DNA from: Betaproteobacteria bacterium RBG_16_66_20
Lineage (GTDB): Bacteria; Pseudomonadota; Gammaproteobacteria; Burkholderiales; SG8-39
Direction: 5' to 3'
Assembly: GCA_001770285.1 (NCBI GenBank)
Contig: MEQQ01000140.1
Location: 4,767-51,641, forward strand
DNA length: 46,875 nucleotides
A program made the translations under genes and the position numbers. Below are positions 20,936-34,732 of this stretch, piece by piece. The notes beneath the pieces were generated by a model, which saw only the letters and a program-made list of their open reading frames with translations, made no database searches and had not been told where the DNA came from. Each line of letters starts with the position of its first letter. Within the stretch, counting starts at the first letter, position 1.

Positions 20936-20957
20936 GATTTTCCTGAGGAGGAGACCG

Positions 20958-22532
20958 ATGCAGCTCAAGCGATTCCTGGCGGCCGCGCTCGCCGCCGCCG
21001 CGCTGTGCGCCGCCCCGGCACACGCCGTCACGCTCAAGTGGGCGGCGCAGAACGACGTCATCACGCTCGACCCGCATTCCCAGAACCACGCCACCACCAA
21101 CGGCATCATGCAGCACGTCTACGAGGGGCTGGTGCGCTACAGCAAGAAATTCCAGGTCGAGCCCTCGCTCGCCACCGGCTGGAAGGAAGTTGCGCCGAAC
21201 CAATGGCGCTTCACGCTGCGCAAGAACGTCAAATTCCACGATGGCAGCCCGTTCACCGCCGACGACGTCGTCTTCTCCTACGGCCGCATCATGCAGCCGC
21301 AAGGCACCATGCAGATCTACGTTGCCGGCGTGAAGGAAGTCAGGAAGGTCGATGATTTCACCGTCGACCTGATTCTGTCGGGCCCGAACCCGGTGCTGCT
21401 GCGCAACCTCGTTGATTTCCGCGTCATGAGCAAGGCCTGGTCCGCGAAGAACCGGTCCGAGAACGTACAGGACTACAAAGGCAAGGAAGACACGTACGCC
21501 TCGCGCAACACGAACGGCACGGGGCCGTATGTTCTCAAGCTGTGGGAGCCCGAGAAGCGCATCCTGATGCAGGCCAACGCCGCCTGGTGGGACAAGATCG
21601 AAGGCAACGTTACCGAGGTGATCTATACGCCGATCCGCTCGGATGCGACGCGCGTCGCCGCCCTGCTGTCGGGCGACGTCGACCTGCTCACCGACATGCC
21701 GACGCAGGACGTGGCGCGGATGCGCAACGACCCCAAACTCAAGGTGCTCGACGGCCATGAGGTTCGCACGATCTTCATCGGCATGGACCAGTTCAGTCCG
21801 GAACTGAAGTATTCGAACATCAAGGGCAAGAATCCGTTCAAGGACATCCGGGTGCGCAAGGCGCTCAACCTGGCGGTGGACCGCGAGGCGATCCGGCGCG
21901 TCACCATGCGCGGCCTGTCGCTGCCTGCCGCGATCATGGTCGCACCGGGCGTGCATGGCCACTCCCCCGAGCTCGACAAGGTGCTTGCGGCGGACGTCGA
22001 GGGCGCGCGCAAGCTGCTCGCGGAAGCGGGCTATCCGAACGGTTTTGAATTCACGCTCGACTGCCCGAACAACCGCTACGTGAACGACGAGGAGATCTGC
22101 CAGGCGCTGGTCGGGATGTGGGCCAAGGCCGGCCTCAAGGTAAAACTGCTCGCGGCGCCGATGGCGACCTTCATCGCCAAGATCCAGAACTTCGACCACA
22201 GTGCCTACATGCTGGGCTGGGGCGTGGCGAATTTCGACGCCAATTACACCCTGTTCTCGCTGGTGCATACCAAGTCCACGGGCGCGGCCGGCAGCTTCAA
22301 TCTCGGCCGCATCAACGACGCGAAGCTCGATGCGATCATCGCCGGGATCAATACCGAGACCGACACCAGGAAGCGCGACGCGATGCTGCGCGAAGCGCTG
22401 ACCATCACGCGGGACCAGTACTATTACGTGCCCCTGCACCACCAGCTGCGGCCCTGGGCGATGAAGAAGAACGTCACCACGGTCCACAAGGCCGACGACC
22501 GGCCCGAATCCCGCTTTGCGCGGGTGGATTAG
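20958..22532 (+). CDS. ABC transporter substrate-binding protein, peptide/SBP_bac_5 family
   Basis: Signal peptide then LKWAAQNDVITLDPHSQNHATTNGIMQHVYEGLVRYSKKFQVEPSLATGWKEVAPNQWRFTLRKNVKFHDGSPFTADDVVFSYGR. Confidence 0.93.
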   Translation: MQLKRFLAAALAAAALCAAPAHAVTLKWAAQNDVITLDPHSQNHATTNGIMQHVYEGLVRYSKKFQVEPSLATGWKEVAPNQWRFTLRKNVKFHDGSPFTADDVVFSYGRIMQPQGTMQIYVAGVKEVRKVDDFTVDLILSGPNPVLLRNLVDFRVMSKAWSAKNRSENVQDYKGKEDTYASRNTNGTGPYVLKLWEPEKRILMQANAAWWDKIEGNVTEVIYTPIRSDATRVAALLSGDVDLLTDMPTQDVARMRNDPKLKVLDGHEVRTIFIGMDQFSPELKYSNIKGKNPFKDIRVRKALNLAVDREAIRRVTMRGLSLPAAIMVAPGVHGHSPELDKVLAADVEGARKLLAEAGYPNGFEFTLDCPNNRYVNDEEICQALVGMWAKAGLKVKLLAAPMATFIAKIQNFDHSAYMLGWGVANFDANYTLFSLVHTKSTGAAGSFNLGRINDAKLDAIIAGINTETDTRKRDAMLREALTITRDQYYYVPLHHQLRPWAMKKNVTTVHKADDRPESRFARVD

Positions 22533-22541
22533 AAGGAGCCG

Positions 22542-22565
22542 GAAATCGGGCCCTGACCCCGATTT

Positions 22566-22566
<1 letters not shown>
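22542..22566. terminator. Perfect 9-bp inverted repeat GAAATCGGG-ccctgac-CCCGATTTC between convergent genes
   Basis: Direct reading; the stem sits exactly between the stop of the binding protein (22532) and the stop of ftsB. It could be a bidirectional terminator or a REP-like palindrome. Confidence 0.6.
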
Positions 22567-26663
<4,097 letters not shown>

Positions 26664-26716
26664 CTACAGGAACCGCGCCCGCCTCACAAATCCGGATCGC
26701 TCCCGCGCAATGCCGG

Positions 26717-28636
26717 TCAGGCCTGCGAAAGCTCCAGCCGGCCGCGGAACTGCTCCAGGGCTTCGGGATTGGCGAGCGCCTCGAGATTTTTCACCTGCCG
26801 GCCGTGCACCACGTCGCGCACCGCGAGCTCGACGATCTTGCCGCTCTTGGTGCGCGGGATGTCGGCCACCTGGATGATCTTGCCGGGCACGTGCCGCGGC
26901 GTGGTGTTGTCGCGGATCTTCTGCTTCACCCGGGAAATGAGCTGGTCATCCAGGGAAAGCCCTTCCTGAAGTTTCACGAACAGCACCACCCTCACGTCCC
27001 CGTCCCAGTCCTGCCCGATGACCAGCGCTTCGACCACTTCGTCGAGCTGCTCGACCTGGCGGTAGATCTCCGCCGTGCCGATCCGCACCCCGCCCGGATT
27101 GAGCACCGCGTCCGAGCGTCCGTAGATGACCATGCCGCCATGCCCGGTCAGTTCGCACCAGTCGCCGTGGCGCCAGACGTTGGGAAATCTCTCGAAGTAT
27201 GCGGCCCGGTACCTGGCATCACCGGGATCGTTCCAGAAACCGACCGGCATGGATGGGAAGGGTCTGGTACAAACCAGTTCTCCTTTTGCTTGCTTGAGAG
27301 AAAAACCGTTCTCATCAAAAACCTCGATCGCCATGCCGAGGCCCTTGGCCTGGATTTCGCCGCGCCACACCGGTCCCATCGGGTTGCCGAGCACGAAGCA
27401 GGAGACGATGTCGGTGCCGCCCGAGATCGAGGACAGGCAGAGGTCGCCCTTGATGTTCGCGTAAACGTAGTCGAAGCTCTCCGGCACCAACGGCGAGCCG
27501 GTGGACAGCACCGCACGGAGCTTCTCCAGCCTGTGGGTCTCGGCCGGCTTGAGCCTGATCTTGGCGATGGCGTCGATGAATTTTGCGGACGTCCCGAAGT
27601 GCGTCATGCCCTCGGCATCCGCGAAATCGAACAGGATCCTGCCGCGTCCGGCGAACGGCGAGCCGTCGTAGAGCAGCAGGGTCGCCCCGGCAGCCAGGCC
27701 GGAGGCGAGCCAGTTCCACATCATCCAGCCAAGCGTGGTGAAGTAGAACACCCGGTCGCCCGGCTTCACGTCGGAATGCAGGACGTGTTCCTTCAGGTGC
27801 TGCAGCAGCGTGCCGCCGGCGCCATGCACGATGCACTTGGGGACGCCCGTGGTCCCGGACGAATACAGGATATAGAGCGGATGATTGAACTCGACCTGCT
27901 CAAAATGAATTTCCTTCGGGGAAAAAGACGAGACAAAATTTTCCAATGAAACTCCAACCTTTAATTCCGCCCCGATATACGGCACCACGACGCACTGCCT
28001 GACGCAGGGCAGCTTCGCCAGGATCTCTGCGGCCTTCTCTTGCGCGTCGAATTCCTTGCCGCCGTAGAGGTAGCCGTCGGCGCAGAACAGCACCTTCGGC
28101 TCGATCTGGCCGAAGCGGTCGAGCACGCCCTGGACCCCGAAATCCGGCGAGCAGGAGGACCAGATCGCCCCCAGGCTGGCTGTCGCGAGCATTGCAGCGA
28201 CGGCTTCGGGAAGATTCGGCAGATAAGCTGCGACGCGGTCGCCCTTCCTGATTCCGGCGGCGGCCAGCGCCTGCTGCAGGCGGGAGACGAGATCATGGAG
28301 CTGCTTGCGGCTCAGGCGCCGCTTGATCCGGTCCTCGCCCCAGAAAACGATCGCATCGGAATCGTCGCGCCCGCGCAGCAGGTTTTCCGCAAAGTTGACG
28401 CGTCCGTCGGGAAACCATTTCGCCCCCGGCATCCTGCCGCCGTCCACCAGCGTGCGCGCGCCCTTCATGCCGCGCACGGCGCAGAAATCCCACAGTAGGT
28501 TCCAGAACTCCTCGCTGTGCTCGACCGACCAGCGGTGTAGCGCTGCGTAGGAACCCGGCGTACCCGCGCGCGCCATGAACCGCGCCATGTTGGTCTGCGC
28601 TGCGCGTTCCGGCGACGGCCTCCAGAGCGGATTCAC
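26717..28636 (-). CDS. Acetoacetate--CoA ligase (acetoacetyl-CoA synthetase)
   Basis: [18 protein letters not shown]...[74 protein letters not shown]...[19 protein letters not shown]...[20 protein letters not shown] start. Confidence 0.95.
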   Translation of the reverse strand: MNPLWRPSPERAAQTNMARFMARAGTPGSYAALHRWSVEHSEEFWNLLWDFCAVRGMKGARTLVDGGRMPGAKWFPDGRVNFAENLLRGRDDSDAIVFWGEDRIKRRLSRKQLHDLVSRLQQALAAAGIRKGDRVAAYLPNLPEAVAAMLATASLGAIWSSCSPDFGVQGVLDRFGQIEPKVLFCADGYLYGGKEFDAQEKAAEILAKLPCVRQCVVVPYIGAELKVGVSLENFVSSFSPKEIHFEQVEFNHPLYILYSSGTTGVPKCIVHGAGGTLLQHLKEHVLHSDVKPGDRVFYFTTLGWMMWNWLASGLAAGATLLLYDGSPFAGRGRILFDFADAEGMTHFGTSAKFIDAIAKIRLKPAETHRLEKLRAVLSTGSPLVPESFDYVYANIKGDLCLSSISGGTDIVSCFVLGNPMGPVWRGEIQAKGLGMAIEVFDENGFSLKQAKGELVCTRPFPSMPVGFWNDPGDARYRAAYFERFPNVWRHGDWCELTGHGGMVIYGRSDAVLNPGGVRIGTAEIYRQVEQLDEVVEALVIGQDWDGDVRVVLFVKLQEGLSLDDQLISRVKQKIRDNTTPRHVPGKIIQVADIPRTKSGKIVELAVRDVVHGRQVKNLEALANPEALEQFRGRLELSQA

Positions 28637-28646
28637 AGCGCCATTC

Positions 28647-28652
28647 TATAAT
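28647..28652 (+). promoter_or_regulatory. Candidate -10 box TATAAT, 7 nt upstream of the ETF-QO ATG
   Basis: gccattcTATAATccccggcATGacg; no Shine-Dalgarno sequence fits in between. Confidence 0.5.
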
Positions 28653-28659
28653 CCCCGGC

Positions 28660-30288
28660 ATGACGCGCGAATCGATGCGATACGACATCGTGATCGTGGG
28701 CGGCGGCCCGGCGGGCCTCGCCGCGGCGATCCGGCTCAAGCAACTGTCGCCCGATTGCTCGGTCTGCGCAATCGAGAAAGGCTCCGAAATCGGCGCCCAC
28801 ATCCTTTCCGGCGCGGTGATGGATCCCCGCGCGATGGACGAACTGTTCCCCGACTGGAAGGCCAAGGGCGCGCCGCTGAATGTTGCCGTTGCCGAGGACA
28901 GATTTTTATTCTTGAGAGAGAAAACGGCATTCAGGACACCGAACTTCCTGCTTCCCGCCTGCTTCCAGAATCACGGCAACTACGTGATCAGCCTCGGCAG
29001 CGTCGCGCGCTGGCTCGGGCAGCAGGCCGAAGCGCTGGGGGTCGAGATCTTCCCCGGTTTCGCGGCCGCGGAGGTCCTTTACGATGAAAAGGGCGCGGTA
29101 AAGGGCGTCGCCACGGGCGACATGGGCGTCAACCGCAGGGGCGAGCGCACCGACGCGTTCCAGCCCGGCATCGAACTGCACGCCAAATACACCTTCTTCG
29201 CCGAAGGCTGCCGCGGCAACCTGGGCAAGCAGCTCGAGACAAAATTCGACCTGCGCAGGGGATCCGATCCGCAGGTCTACGGCATCGGCCTCAAGGAACT
29301 ATGGGACCTGAAACCGGATAAGCATCAGCCGGGACTGGTGGTGCACACCGCCGGTTGGCCGCTCGAGAGCGACACCTATGGCGGTTCGTTCCTTTACCAC
29401 CTGGAGAACAACCAGGCCGCGGTCGGTTTCGTGGTCGGGCTCGCCTATACCAACCCATACCTCAGCCCCTACGAGGAATTCCAGCGCTACAAGACGCATC
29501 CCGCGATCCGCAGTTTCCTCGAGGGCGGAAAACGCGTCGCCTACGGCGCCAGGGCGATCGCCGCGGGCGGCCTGCAATCGCTGCCCGAGCTGGCCTTCCC
29601 GGGCGGCTGCCTGATCGGCGACGATGCGGGCTTCCTGAACGCTTCCCGCATCAAGGGCAGCCACTGCGCGATCAAGTCCGGCATGCTCGCGGCCGAAGCC
29701 GCGCACGCTGCGCTTGCCGCCGGCCGCGCAGGCGATACGCTGGCGTCCTACCCGGAAGCCTTCAGGCAAAGCTGGCTGTTCGACGAACTCTACCGGGCGC
29801 GCAACTTCAAGCCCTGGATGGCCAAGGGCCTGTACACCGGCTCGCTCATGTTCGGCGTCGACCAGATCGTGTTCGGTGGCAAGGCGCCCTGGACGCTGCA
29901 CCACGGCCATGCCGACCACGAGACCCTGAAGAAAAAGACCGAAGCCGAGCCGATCGCCTATCCCAAGCCCGACGGCGTGCTGAGTTTCGACCGGCTGACC
30001 AGCGTCTCGTTCTCGAGCACCAACCACGGCGAGGACCAGCCGGCGCACCTGACGCTCAAGGACGCGTCGGTGCCGGTCAATGTCAATCTCGAGCTCTACG
30101 ATGCGCCCGAGCAGCGCTACTGCCCGGCGGGCGTCTACGAGATCGTGCGCGAGGCCGCGGGGGCGCGGCTGCAGATCAACGCGCAGAACTGCGTCCACTG
30201 CAAGACCTGCGACATCAAGGATCCGACGCAGAACATCGTCTGGGTCACGCCGGAAGGCGGCGGCGGACCCAACTACCCGAACATGTAG
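28660..30288 (+). CDS. Electron transfer flavoprotein-ubiquinone oxidoreductase
   Basis: MRYDIVIVGGGPAGLAAAIRLKQLSPDCSVCAIEKGSEIGAHILSGAVMDPRA...; C-terminal Fe-S motif CVHCKTCDIKDPTQNIVWVTPEGGGGPNYPNM. Confidence 0.96.
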   Translation: MTRESMRYDIVIVGGGPAGLAAAIRLKQLSPDCSVCAIEKGSEIGAHILSGAVMDPRAMDELFPDWKAKGAPLNVAVAEDRFLFLREKTAFRTPNFLLPACFQNHGNYVISLGSVARWLGQQAEALGVEIFPGFAAAEVLYDEKGAVKGVATGDMGVNRRGERTDAFQPGIELHAKYTFFAEGCRGNLGKQLETKFDLRRGSDPQVYGIGLKELWDLKPDKHQPGLVVHTAGWPLESDTYGGSFLYHLENNQAAVGFVVGLAYTNPYLSPYEEFQRYKTHPAIRSFLEGGKRVAYGARAIAAGGLQSLPELAFPGGCLIGDDAGFLNASRIKGSHCAIKSGMLAAEAAHAALAAGRAGDTLASYPEAFRQSWLFDELYRARNFKPWMAKGLYTGSLMFGVDQIVFGGKAPWTLHHGHADHETLKKKTEAEPIAYPKPDGVLSFDRLTSVSFSSTNHGEDQPAHLTLKDASVPVNVNLELYDAPEQRYCPAGVYEIVREAAGARLQINAQNCVHCKTCDIKDPTQNIVWVTPEGGGGPNYPNM

Positions 30289-30307
30289 TGCGGGATAATC
30301 TCCCACC

Positions 30308-31141
30308 ATGGACCGAAAATTGACCGTTCTGGATCTCAAGGGGCGCAAGGGTGCGCGCCTCGTAATGCTCACCGCCTACGACGCGCCTACCGCGCGCCTG
30401 GCCGTCGCCGCCGGCGTCGACGTGCTCCTGGTAGGCGATTCGCTCGGCATGGCAGTCCTCGGTTACGACTCCACGGTGCCGGTCACGATGGAAGACATGC
30501 TCCATCACGCCAAGGCCGCCCGGCGCGGCGCGCCGGGCGCCTTCATCATCGCCGACATGCCGTTTCTGTCGTTTGCCACCGTGGAGCGGGCTCTGGACAA
30601 TGCCGCGCGCTTCCTGAAGGAGGCCGGCGCCGATGCGGTAAAACTGGAAGGCGGCGTGGAAGTCGCGCCCGTCGTCGAGGCGCTGGTGCGGGCGGGCATC
30701 CCGGTGATGGGGCATCTCGGCCTCACCCCGCAGACCGCCTCCGCTCTGGGCGGTTTCAAGCTTCAGGCCAGGGACGAGGACGGCGGGCGCAAGCTCCTTG
30801 CCGACGCGCGCGCGCTCGAGCAGGCCGGCTGCTGGAGCATCGTGCTCGAACTGGTCCCCGCGCCCCTCGCCAAGCTCGTCACTTCGCGCGCGGGCATTCC
30901 GACGATCGGCATCGGCGCGGGCCCGGACTGCGACGGCCAGGTGCTCGTCTACCACGACCTCGTAGGGATCACCGCGCCGGAGTTCCGTCCGAAATTCCTC
31001 AAGCGTTACGCCGAGGCGGGCGAGGCAATGCGCGCAGCCATCGCACAGTACGCGGCGGAAGTGCGCGCCGGCCGCTATCCGGACGAAGCGCACAGTTTCG
31101 GCATGAATGCCGACGTCCTGCGCCGCATCGAAAGCGGCTGA
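30308..31141 (+). CDS. panB: 3-methyl-2-oxobutanoate hydroxymethyltransferase
   Basis: LVMLTAYDAPTARLAVAAGVDVLLVGDSLGMAVLGYDSTVPVTMEDMLHHAKAARRGAPGAFIIADMPF...GIPVMGHLGLTPQ...TIGIGAGPDCDGQVLVYHDLVG. Confidence 0.96.
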   Translation: MDRKLTVLDLKGRKGARLVMLTAYDAPTARLAVAAGVDVLLVGDSLGMAVLGYDSTVPVTMEDMLHHAKAARRGAPGAFIIADMPFLSFATVERALDNAARFLKEAGADAVKLEGGVEVAPVVEALVRAGIPVMGHLGLTPQTASALGGFKLQARDEDGGRKLLADARALEQAGCWSIVLELVPAPLAKLVTSRAGIPTIGIGAGPDCDGQVLVYHDLVGITAPEFRPKFLKRYAEAGEAMRAAIAQYAAEVRAGRYPDEAHSFGMNADVLRRIESG

Positions 31142-31154
31142 CCCCGATTTTCTA
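31139..31154. repeat. Half-copy of the 22542-22566 palindrome: TGACCCCGATTTTCTA
   Basis: TGACCCCGATTTTCTA here versus TGACCCCGATTTCTA at 22554-22568; both sit at convergent 3' junctions and include the minus-strand TAG stop. Confidence 0.6.
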
Positions 31155-32942
31155 GGCGGCGAGGAACTGCTCGTCCGAGAGCGCCATCACCGCGGCCGAA
31201 CCGCGGGTCACCGTGGCGGCGAGCCCCGGCGCCTGTGTCAGCACGTGGTCGGCGAAGAAACGCGCCGTCGCGATCTTGGCGGCGTAAAAACCCTGATCGC
31301 CTTCCTTTGTTGCCAGTTTCTTTTCCGCAATCAACGCCGCGCGCGCCATCTGCCAGCCGCCGGCGGTGATCCCCATCAGCTTGAGGAACGGCACCGCGCC
31401 CGCGAAGACCGCGTTGGGATCCTTGCTCGCGGTGGCGAGGATGAAATCGACGCTGTCGGAGACTGCCTGCACCGCGGCGGAAACACAGATACGTATAGCT
31501 TGAATATCCGGATTTCCCGAACTGGAAAGTTCCGCATCGAAATTCCTCAAGCCAACAATCCATTCCCTGACGGTCGCACCCGCCTCGCGCGCGATCTTGC
31601 GCCCGACGAGGTCGCCCGCCTGGATGCCGGTGGTTCCCTCGTATATCGTGGTGATGCGCGCGTCGCGCAGGTGCTGCGCGGCGCCGGTCTCCTCGATGAA
31701 CCCCATGCCGCCGTGCACCTGCACGCCGAGCGAGGCGATTTCGATGCCGGTCTCGGTGCTCCAGCCCTTGACCACAGGAATCATCAGGTCGACGAAGGCC
31801 TGGTGTTTCCTTTGCTCTTCCGGATTCTTGGTCCTTAAAGAAAAATCCATCGAGGCCGCCACGACATAGGCGAGCGCGCGCGCCGCCTCGGTCTGCGACT
31901 TCATCAGCATCAGCATGCGGCGCACGTCCGGGTGGCGGATGATCGGGACCGTGTTGCCGCCCTGCACCAGGTCCTTGCCCTGCAGCCGCTCCTTGGCGTA
32001 GGCCAGCGCGCGCTGGAACGCGCGCTCGGCGATCGACACGCCCTCCAGCCCGACGCTGAAGCGCGCCGCGTTCATCATCACGAACATGTACGCGAGGCCC
32101 TTGTTCTCCTCGCCCACGAGGTGGCCGACTGCGTCCTCGAACACCATCACCGCCGTAGGGCTGGCGTGGATGCCGAGCTTGTGCTCGATCGACGCGCATT
32201 TCGCACGGTTGCGTTCGCCGGGCGTGCCGTCGGGTTTGAGCAGGAATTTCGGCACCACGAAAAGCGAAATGCCCTTCACGCCCTCGGGCGCGTCCGGCGT
32301 GCGCGCAAGCACCAGGTGCACGATGTTGTCGGTGAGGTCGTGCTCGCCGTAGGTGATGAAAATCTTCTGCCCGGAGATCAGGTAATGATCCCCCTTGGGC
32401 ACCGCCCGCGTGCGCACCAGCGCGAGGTCCGACCCCGCCTGCGGTTCGGTCAGGTTCATGGTGCCGGTCCAGTGGCCGGCGACCATCTTGTCCAGGTAGG
32501 CCTTCTTCAGCGCGTCCGAACCGCACAGGATCAGCGCGTGAATCGCGCCCTGCGTGAGCAGCGGGCAGAGCGAAAAGGACATGTTGCTCGAGGTGAGCAT
32601 TTCCTCGACTGCGGTGGCAACCAGCTTGGGCAGGCCCTGCCCGCCGAACGCCTCCTCGAACGGCAGCGCGGGCCAGCCTGCCTCCACGTACTGCCGGTAG
32701 GCCTGCTTGAAGCCCTTGGGCGTTGTCACCGCGCCATCGCGCCATTGGGAGCCTTCCTGGTCTCCGGAGTAATTCAGGGGGTCCAGGATCTGCGTGGCGA
32801 ACTTGGATGCTTCTTCCAGGATCGCGTCCACGGTGTCCGGGCTCGCCTCGCCGAATCCCGGCAGCTTCGCGACTTCGGCAAGGCCGGCGAGCTCGTTCAG
32901 CACGAAGCGCATGTCCTTCAAAGGCGCGACATAAGAGCTCAT
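31152..32942 (-). CDS. Acyl-CoA dehydrogenase (about 596 aa, long FadE5/AcdB-like type with C-terminal extension)
   Basis: [20 protein letters not shown]...[74 protein letters not shown]...[39 protein letters not shown]. Confidence 0.95.
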   Translation of the reverse strand: MSSYVAPLKDMRFVLNELAGLAEVAKLPGFGEASPDTVDAILEEASKFATQILDPLNYSGDQEGSQWRDGAVTTPKGFKQAYRQYVEAGWPALPFEEAFGGQGLPKLVATAVEEMLTSSNMSFSLCPLLTQGAIHALILCGSDALKKAYLDKMVAGHWTGTMNLTEPQAGSDLALVRTRAVPKGDHYLISGQKIFITYGEHDLTDNIVHLVLARTPDAPEGVKGISLFVVPKFLLKPDGTPGERNRAKCASIEHKLGIHASPTAVMVFEDAVGHLVGEENKGLAYMFVMMNAARFSVGLEGVSIAERAFQRALAYAKERLQGKDLVQGGNTVPIIRHPDVRRMLMLMKSQTEAARALAYVVAASMDFSLRTKNPEEQRKHQAFVDLMIPVVKGWSTETGIEIASLGVQVHGGMGFIEETGAAQHLRDARITTIYEGTTGIQAGDLVGRKIAREAGATVREWIVGLRNFDAELSSSGNPDIQAIRICVSAAVQAVSDSVDFILATASKDPNAVFAGAVPFLKLMGITAGGWQMARAALIAEKKLATKEGDQGFYAAKIATARFFADHVLTQAPGLAATVTRGSAAVMALSDEQFLAA

Positions 32943-33874
32943 TTCTTAAGTTCCTCGATCAATTCCGGGACCACCTTGAACAGATCGCCCACGATGCCGT
33001 AATCGGCCACCTGGAAGATCGGCGCTTCCTCGTCCTTGTTGATGGCGACGATCACCCGGCTGTCCTTCATCCCGGCCAGGTGCTGGATGGCGCCGGAGAT
33101 GCCGACCGCGACGTAGAGCTCGGGCGCCACGATCTTTCCGGTCTGCCCTACCTGCCAGTCGTTCGGCACGAAGCCCGCATCCACTGCCGCGCGCGAAGCG
33201 CCCATGGCCGCGTTCAGCCTGTCCGCCAGCGGCTCGAGGATCTTGAAGTTCTCGCCCGAACCCATGCCGCGTCCGCCCGAGACGACGATCTTCGCGGCGG
33301 TGAGCTCCGGGCGCTCGGACTTGGAGATTTCGCGGCTGACGAAGCTCGAGAGGCCACTATCGGCAGGAGGATCCATTTTTTCGATAGCAGCATTTCCCCC
33401 GGCAGGCGCGACCGCATCAAACCCGGTCGTGCGCACGGTAATGACCTTGATCGCGTCTTTCGACTTCACCGTGGCGAGCGCGTTGCCGGCGTAGATCGGC
33501 CGCACGAAAGTATCCGGCGACTCGACCGCGATGATCTCGGAGATCTGCTGCATGTCGAGCAGCGCGGCGATGCGCGGCGTCACGTCCTTGCCGTTCGAGG
33601 TCGCGGGCGCAAGGATGTGCGAATAGCCCTTTGCGATCGAAACCACCAGGGCAGCGACGTTCTCCGCGAGAAACTCGGCGAGCTGCGGCGCTTCCGCGTT
33701 CAACACCTTCGCCACCCCCGGGATCTGGGCGGCGGCCTTGGCCGCGCCGTCGGCATTGTGCCCGGCGACCAGGACGTGGACCTCGCCGCCGATCTTGTGC
33801 GCCGCGGCCACCGTATTGAGCGTCGCGCCCTTGAGCGTGCCGTGGTCGTGCTCCGCAATCACCAGGATGGCCAT
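32939..33874 (-). CDS. etfA: Electron transfer flavoprotein alpha subunit
   Basis: [25 protein letters not shown]...[103 protein letters not shown]. Confidence 0.98.
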   Translation of the reverse strand: MAILVIAEHDHGTLKGATLNTVAAAHKIGGEVHVLVAGHNADGAAKAAAQIPGVAKVLNAEAPQLAEFLAENVAALVVSIAKGYSHILAPATSNGKDVTPRIAALLDMQQISEIIAVESPDTFVRPIYAGNALATVKSKDAIKVITVRTTGFDAVAPAGGNAAIEKMDPPADSGLSSFVSREISKSERPELTAAKIVVSGGRGMGSGENFKILEPLADRLNAAMGASRAAVDAGFVPNDWQVGQTGKIVAPELYVAVGISGAIQHLAGMKDSRVIVAINKDEEAPIFQVADYGIVGDLFKVVPELIEELKK

Positions 33875-33876
33875 GG

Positions 33877-34626
33877 TCAGATCACCTTGGCTTCGTTGCG
33901 CAGCTTGTCGACCAGCGCTTTCGCGTCGGGCACCCTGACCCCGGCCTTGCGCTTGGGCGGCTCGACCACTTTCAGGGTCGCGAGGCGCGGCGCGATGTCG
34001 ACGCCGAGCGCATCGGGCTTGAGGTTCTCGAGCGGCTTTTTCTTCGCCTTCATGATGTTGGGCAGCGTGACGTAGCGCGGCTCGTTCAGGCGCAAGTCGC
34101 TGGTCACGATCGCGGGCAGCCTGACCGATACCGTCTCCAGGCCGCCGTCGACTTCGCGGGTGACTTGCGCCTTGTCATTTTCTATTTTTATTTTCGAAGC
34201 AAACGTGGCCTGGGGCCAGCCGAGCAGCGCGGCGAGCATCTGCCCGGTCTGGTTCGAATCGTCGTCGATCGCCTGCTTTCCCAATATGACCAGTCGGGGC
34301 GCTTCCTTTTGACAGACTGCTTTCAGGATCTTTGCAACCGCAAGAGGCTGCAACTCCTCGTTGCTCTCCACCAGGATTGCCCGATCCGCCCCGATCGCGA
34401 GCGCCGTGCGCAGGGTCTCCTGGCAGGCCGCGGCGCCGCAGGAAACGGCCACCACCTCGGTCGCGACGCCGGCTTCCTTCAGCCGCACCGCCTCCTCCAG
34501 CGCGATCTCGTCGAACGGGTTCATCGACATTTTCACGTTGGCGGTCTCGACGCCGGTGCCGTCGGCCTTGACGCGCACCTTGACGTTGTAATCGACCACG
34601 CGCTTGACGCTGACCAGTACTTTCAT
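33877..34626 (-). CDS. etfB: Electron transfer flavoprotein beta subunit
   Basis: [51 protein letters not shown]...[31 protein letters not shown]...[41 protein letters not shown]. Confidence 0.98.
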   Translation of the reverse strand: MKVLVSVKRVVDYNVKVRVKADGTGVETANVKMSMNPFDEIALEEAVRLKEAGVATEVVAVSCGAAACQETLRTALAIGADRAILVESNEELQPLAVAKILKAVCQKEAPRLVILGKQAIDDDSNQTGQMLAALLGWPQATFASKIKIENDKAQVTREVDGGLETVSVRLPAIVTSDLRLNEPRYVTLPNIMKAKKKPLENLKPDALGVDIAPRLATLKVVEPPKRKAGVRVPDAKALVDKLRNEAKVI

Positions 34627-34655
34627 GGGCTGAGGGCGGGATGCAATGGAGCGAA

Positions 34656-34661
34656 ATTATA
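34656..34661 (-). promoter_or_regulatory. Candidate -10 (TATAAT on minus) for etfB-etfA-acyl-CoA dehydrogenase
   Basis: Plus strand cgaaATTATAgcccgg, 29 nt upstream of the etfB ATG. Confidence 0.4.
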
Positions 34662-34732
34662 GCCCGGCACTCTTTGGCTGCGGCCGTTTGAAACAGACCT
34701 TTCGCTTTGCCGCGCATGCGACAATCCGGCCA

